From an uncultured Bacteroidales bacterium (lineage in GTDB: Bacteria > Bacteroidota > Bacteroidia > Bacteroidales > UBA932), in contig CAKVCK010000001.1 in NCBI GenBank assembly GCA_934725575.1, positions 186,001 to 250,000 on the forward strand: a stretch of DNA of 64,000 bases. The letters run 5' to 3'. Under the pieces are notes generated by a model, which saw only the letters and a list, made by a program, of their open reading frames with translations, was not told the origin of the DNA and did not search any database. Shown here one piece after another: positions 61,840-64,000 of the stretch; the stretch's first letter is position 1; the number at the start of each line of letters is the position of its first letter. The position numbers and the translations under genes are program-made.

Positions 61840-63612
61840 TTATCTGTTAATGTCTTCATATCCCGGGTTCTGTTTGAGATGTTTGTTCTGTTCCAGAGCC
61901 TGACGGGAAATAGGGAAAATTTCATAATGTGTGTCGGAATCCTTCGGTTTGTCCCACCAAGCCTCCTGGAATCTTCCGAAACGGATCAAATCTGTCCTGC
62001 GGCGTCCTTCCTGGATGAATTCTCGTCCCCATTCGTCGAGCATCTCATCCAGATCGAGTTTTACGCTGCCCTCCGGCTGGTAGGCAATTGACGAATTGAA
62101 ATCGGCATAGTTTCTCTTCCTGACCTGGTTGAGAAGTTTTCCTGCCTCGTCTGCATTGCCGGTACGGAGAAGAGCCTCTGCCTCAGAGTAATAAATTTCA
62201 GCGTAGCGGATGAGGGTGAGGTCAGACTCGATATAGTAGCCTCCGGTGAATGAGTAGAATGGATATTTCACGCAGAAAAGACAAGAGTTGAAGTCTCCGT
62301 TACCGAGTTTTGACTCCTTTCCTGGACCTACAATGATGCCTTCTTCTCCCTTGTTCAAAAACTGACCGACCTGGTCGCGGAGATAGATTACATACTGGTT
62401 GTCAGGATTCATCGCATAGCCGGAAGCTGTCTTCGAGTTTGGAATTTTTCCCTCAAGGAAGAACATTCCTTCGCGTGTGTTCACGCTTGTGTTCTTGTAT
62501 TGTGCCCAGCGTTTGTCACCGGCATATTTCTGGAACTTCTGTGACGGCATTCCAAGGTTGTAGTCGAAGAGCTGACGAGGATTCTGATTGTCGTAGCTAG
62601 GCGACAGAGCGTATTTCGGGTTTCTCTCGCCATTGCCTTCGACACCCAGATAGTTGGCGCAGCCGTAAGGAAGGGAACGTCCGTAGAATGTTCGGCGGTC
62701 GTTCTGCATGTGCCAGCTTTTGGTAGTGTAGGAGCCAGGGAATCCGAAGATGACTTCGTTGCAGGTTTCATTGTTCCAGTCAAACGGTTCCCACCAGTTC
62801 TCGGCAAGAGTGTATTCCCCGAATTCACCTCCACGGATTCTGCGACACCAGCTGATCACATCATCGTAGTGGGGTACACCAATCCATTTTTCAGCATTGA
62901 GGTAGAGTCTCACCAGAAGTGCTGCGGCAGCGCCTTTGGTGAAGGACCCCTGAGATGAGCCCGGGCCGGATGTCCCGACCTTTGCAGGAAGGTCGTTTAC
63001 ACCAGTTTTGAGCTCTGATTCAATGAATTCGAACATCCTTTCCGGTGACACCTGCACCCTGTTTTCAGGAAGATTGTTTACGGATGCATCGGATGTCGTG
63101 GTGAGAATGCAGTTCCTGTAGCAGTTGAGAAGCCTCAGGTAGAGATAGGCCCTCATCGTGCGGAGCTGTCCTTTGAACGCATCGAATTCAGCTTCCGTAA
63201 GAGAAAACTTTGACGGATTGAGCCTTGAGAGGTCGTCAAGTACGAGATTGCACTGTCCGATGCCGGTGTAGCAGGCGTTCCACTCCCCGGTCCAGCTCCA
63301 ACTGTCTTCAATGCTGCTCCAGTTGTGGCGGTGGAGTATCTCCCATTTTCCTCCGTCATACCACCATGTGCCTCTTGTCGGGGTAATGAAATGGTCCCCG
63401 GTCAGTTCCTCGTGCTCGTAGAAGTCATACTCGCTGCAATAGACGTGCTCAAATGGGCGGAATACAGCTTGTATGATGTCGGCCTTCGTGTTATAGTAGT
63501 TGTTGGTCATCACCTGATCATAGACCGTCTCGTTGAGGTCCGTGCAGGCTGCTGCTCCGATAATTACGGCTGCAATAGCCGAAAATCTTATGATATTTTC
63601 CATTTTTCTCAT
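61840..63612 (-). CDS. SusD/RagB-type surface glycan-binding lipoprotein
   Basis: A 590-residue lipoprotein (lipobox GAAAC-T near residue 23) of the SusD family, which covers the SusC pore and delivers glycans to it. The N-terminal TPR-like helices are visible (ADIIQAVFRPFEHVYCSEYDF, CYTGIGQCNLVLDDL, FKGQLRTMRAYLYLRLLNCY), and the C-terminal block with YYIESDLTLIRYAEIYYSEA and EWGREFIQEGRRRTDLIRFG is diagnostic. It lies four bases downstream of susC, the normal pairing. Confidence 0.95.
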   Translation of the reverse strand: MRKMENIIRFSAIAAVIIGAAACTDLNETVYDQVMTNNYYNTKADIIQAVFRPFEHVYCSEYDFYEHEELTGDHFITPTRGTWWYDGGKWEILHRHNWSSIEDSWSWTGEWNACYTGIGQCNLVLDDLSRLNPSKFSLTEAEFDAFKGQLRTMRAYLYLRLLNCYRNCILTTTSDASVNNLPENRVQVSPERMFEFIESELKTGVNDLPAKVGTSGPGSSQGSFTKGAAAALLVRLYLNAEKWIGVPHYDDVISWCRRIRGGEFGEYTLAENWWEPFDWNNETCNEVIFGFPGSYTTKSWHMQNDRRTFYGRSLPYGCANYLGVEGNGERNPKYALSPSYDNQNPRQLFDYNLGMPSQKFQKYAGDKRWAQYKNTSVNTREGMFFLEGKIPNSKTASGYAMNPDNQYVIYLRDQVGQFLNKGEEGIIVGPGKESKLGNGDFNSCLFCVKYPFYSFTGGYYIESDLTLIRYAEIYYSEAEALLRTGNADEAGKLLNQVRKRNYADFNSSIAYQPEGSVKLDLDEMLDEWGREFIQEGRRRTDLIRFGRFQEAWWDKPKDSDTHYEIFPISRQALEQNKHLKQNPGYEDINR

Positions 63613-63616
63613 AATT

Positions 63617-64000
63617 TTAGAAGCCTATCTGGACTCCGAATATAAACTGGAATGCCGAAGGATAGTAGTTGTACGAACCTCCGAAAGTTCCCGGGGTGAG
63701 ACCGTTAACCTCGTAAGTTGAAGGATCCACGCCCTCGAAGCGGGTTAAGGTATAGAGATTTCTTGCAGTACCGAAAACTCTGAAACGGTCAATGAATTTG
63801 CGGTTCAGGTTGAGAGAGTATCCCAATGTGACATAGTCGAGCTTGAGATAGTCGCCTTTCTCGATGAAATAGTCGGTGATGACATTCAGACCGGTCTTGA
63901 TGTGGGCATTCTTCGAATAAGCCTTTGTGAGGACATTTCCGGTCATTCCCTGAAGTCCGAAATAGAAGTCATGGACATTGAAAATGTCGAATCCTGCCGC
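63617..64000 (-). CDS. SusC-type TonB-dependent transporter, C-terminal part
   Basis: The final 127 codons of a SusC/RagA receptor; the frame is open to the window edge and the rest lies outside. Barrel strands typical for the family are present: IEKGDYLKLDYVTLGYSLNL, FRVFGTARNLYTLTRFEGVDP, YYPSAFQFIFGVQIGF with the terminal Phe. With SusD it imports the oligosaccharides released at the surface. Upstream control genes are not in the window. Confidence 0.92.
   Translation of the reverse strand, partial: AAGFDIFNVHDFYFGLQGMTGNVLTKAYSKNAHIKTGLNVITDYFIEKGDYLKLDYVTLGYSLNLNRKFIDRFRVFGTARNLYTLTRFEGVDPSTYEVNGLTPGTFGGSYNYYPSAFQFIFGVQIGF

Overview
The window looks like chromosome from a gut-type Bacteroidota, probably Bacteroidales. 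The evidence is SusC/SusD-type glycan uptake proteins, SppA, DUF3078 and FadL-type outer-membrane proteins, and promoters that repeatedly match the Bacteroidota pattern TTG-N17..23-TAnnTTTG, with few Shine-Dalgarno sites. Genus and species cannot be read from the sequence.

Region 1 (1 to about 24.7 kb) is the right-hand part of an integrated tailed phage whose left end lies outside the window. It runs in one direction: two small structural genes, a TP901-type tape measure, baseplate/fibre genes rich in Ig-like (BACON-like) modules, then lysis genes (holin, M15 peptidase, HExxH membrane protein, spanin-like protein). An oppositely oriented tyrosine integrase ends the element next to the 3' end of an initiator tRNA-Met gene, the probable attachment site. 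Cargo genes sit between the tail genes, often behind their own promoters: a Panacea-antitoxin pair, a small membrane protein, two related exported proteins, and a three-gene overlapping operon (TIGR04255 type, short HEAT-like protein, DUF7689 type). An 89-bp direct repeat precedes the first and last cargo modules. A hairpin inside a promoter spacer occurs at two structural-gene starts.

Region 2 (24.9 to 49.8 kb) is host housekeeping DNA: hisS behind a heavy-metal-binding protein and a TonB-dependent receptor; sppA; proS-DUF3078-tilS; an aromatic/Ser-rich lipoprotein with a FadL-type protein; lpxC-lpxA-wbqC and lpxD; rimP-nusA-infB with a leader hairpin and strong terminator; folP; tmk with a DoxX-family gene. 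LpxC is a stand-alone enzyme rather than the LpxC-FabZ fusion common in this phylum.

Region 3 (49.8 to 50.6 kb) is a small graveyard: an hsdM N-terminal fragment and a chimeric ORF joining an IS1380-type transposase start to an Arg/Gly-rich tail.

Region 4 (50.7 to 64 kb) is a polysaccharide utilisation locus. It has a SusC (3' end only), SusD, two lipoproteins that carry the same fimbrillin-like and beta-helix modules in opposite order, and four exported glycosidases (GH43, GH127, GH36 and a GH78-type enzyme). Together they suggest a plant glycan with arabinose, galactose and rhamnose, such as a pectin side chain or an arabinogalactan.
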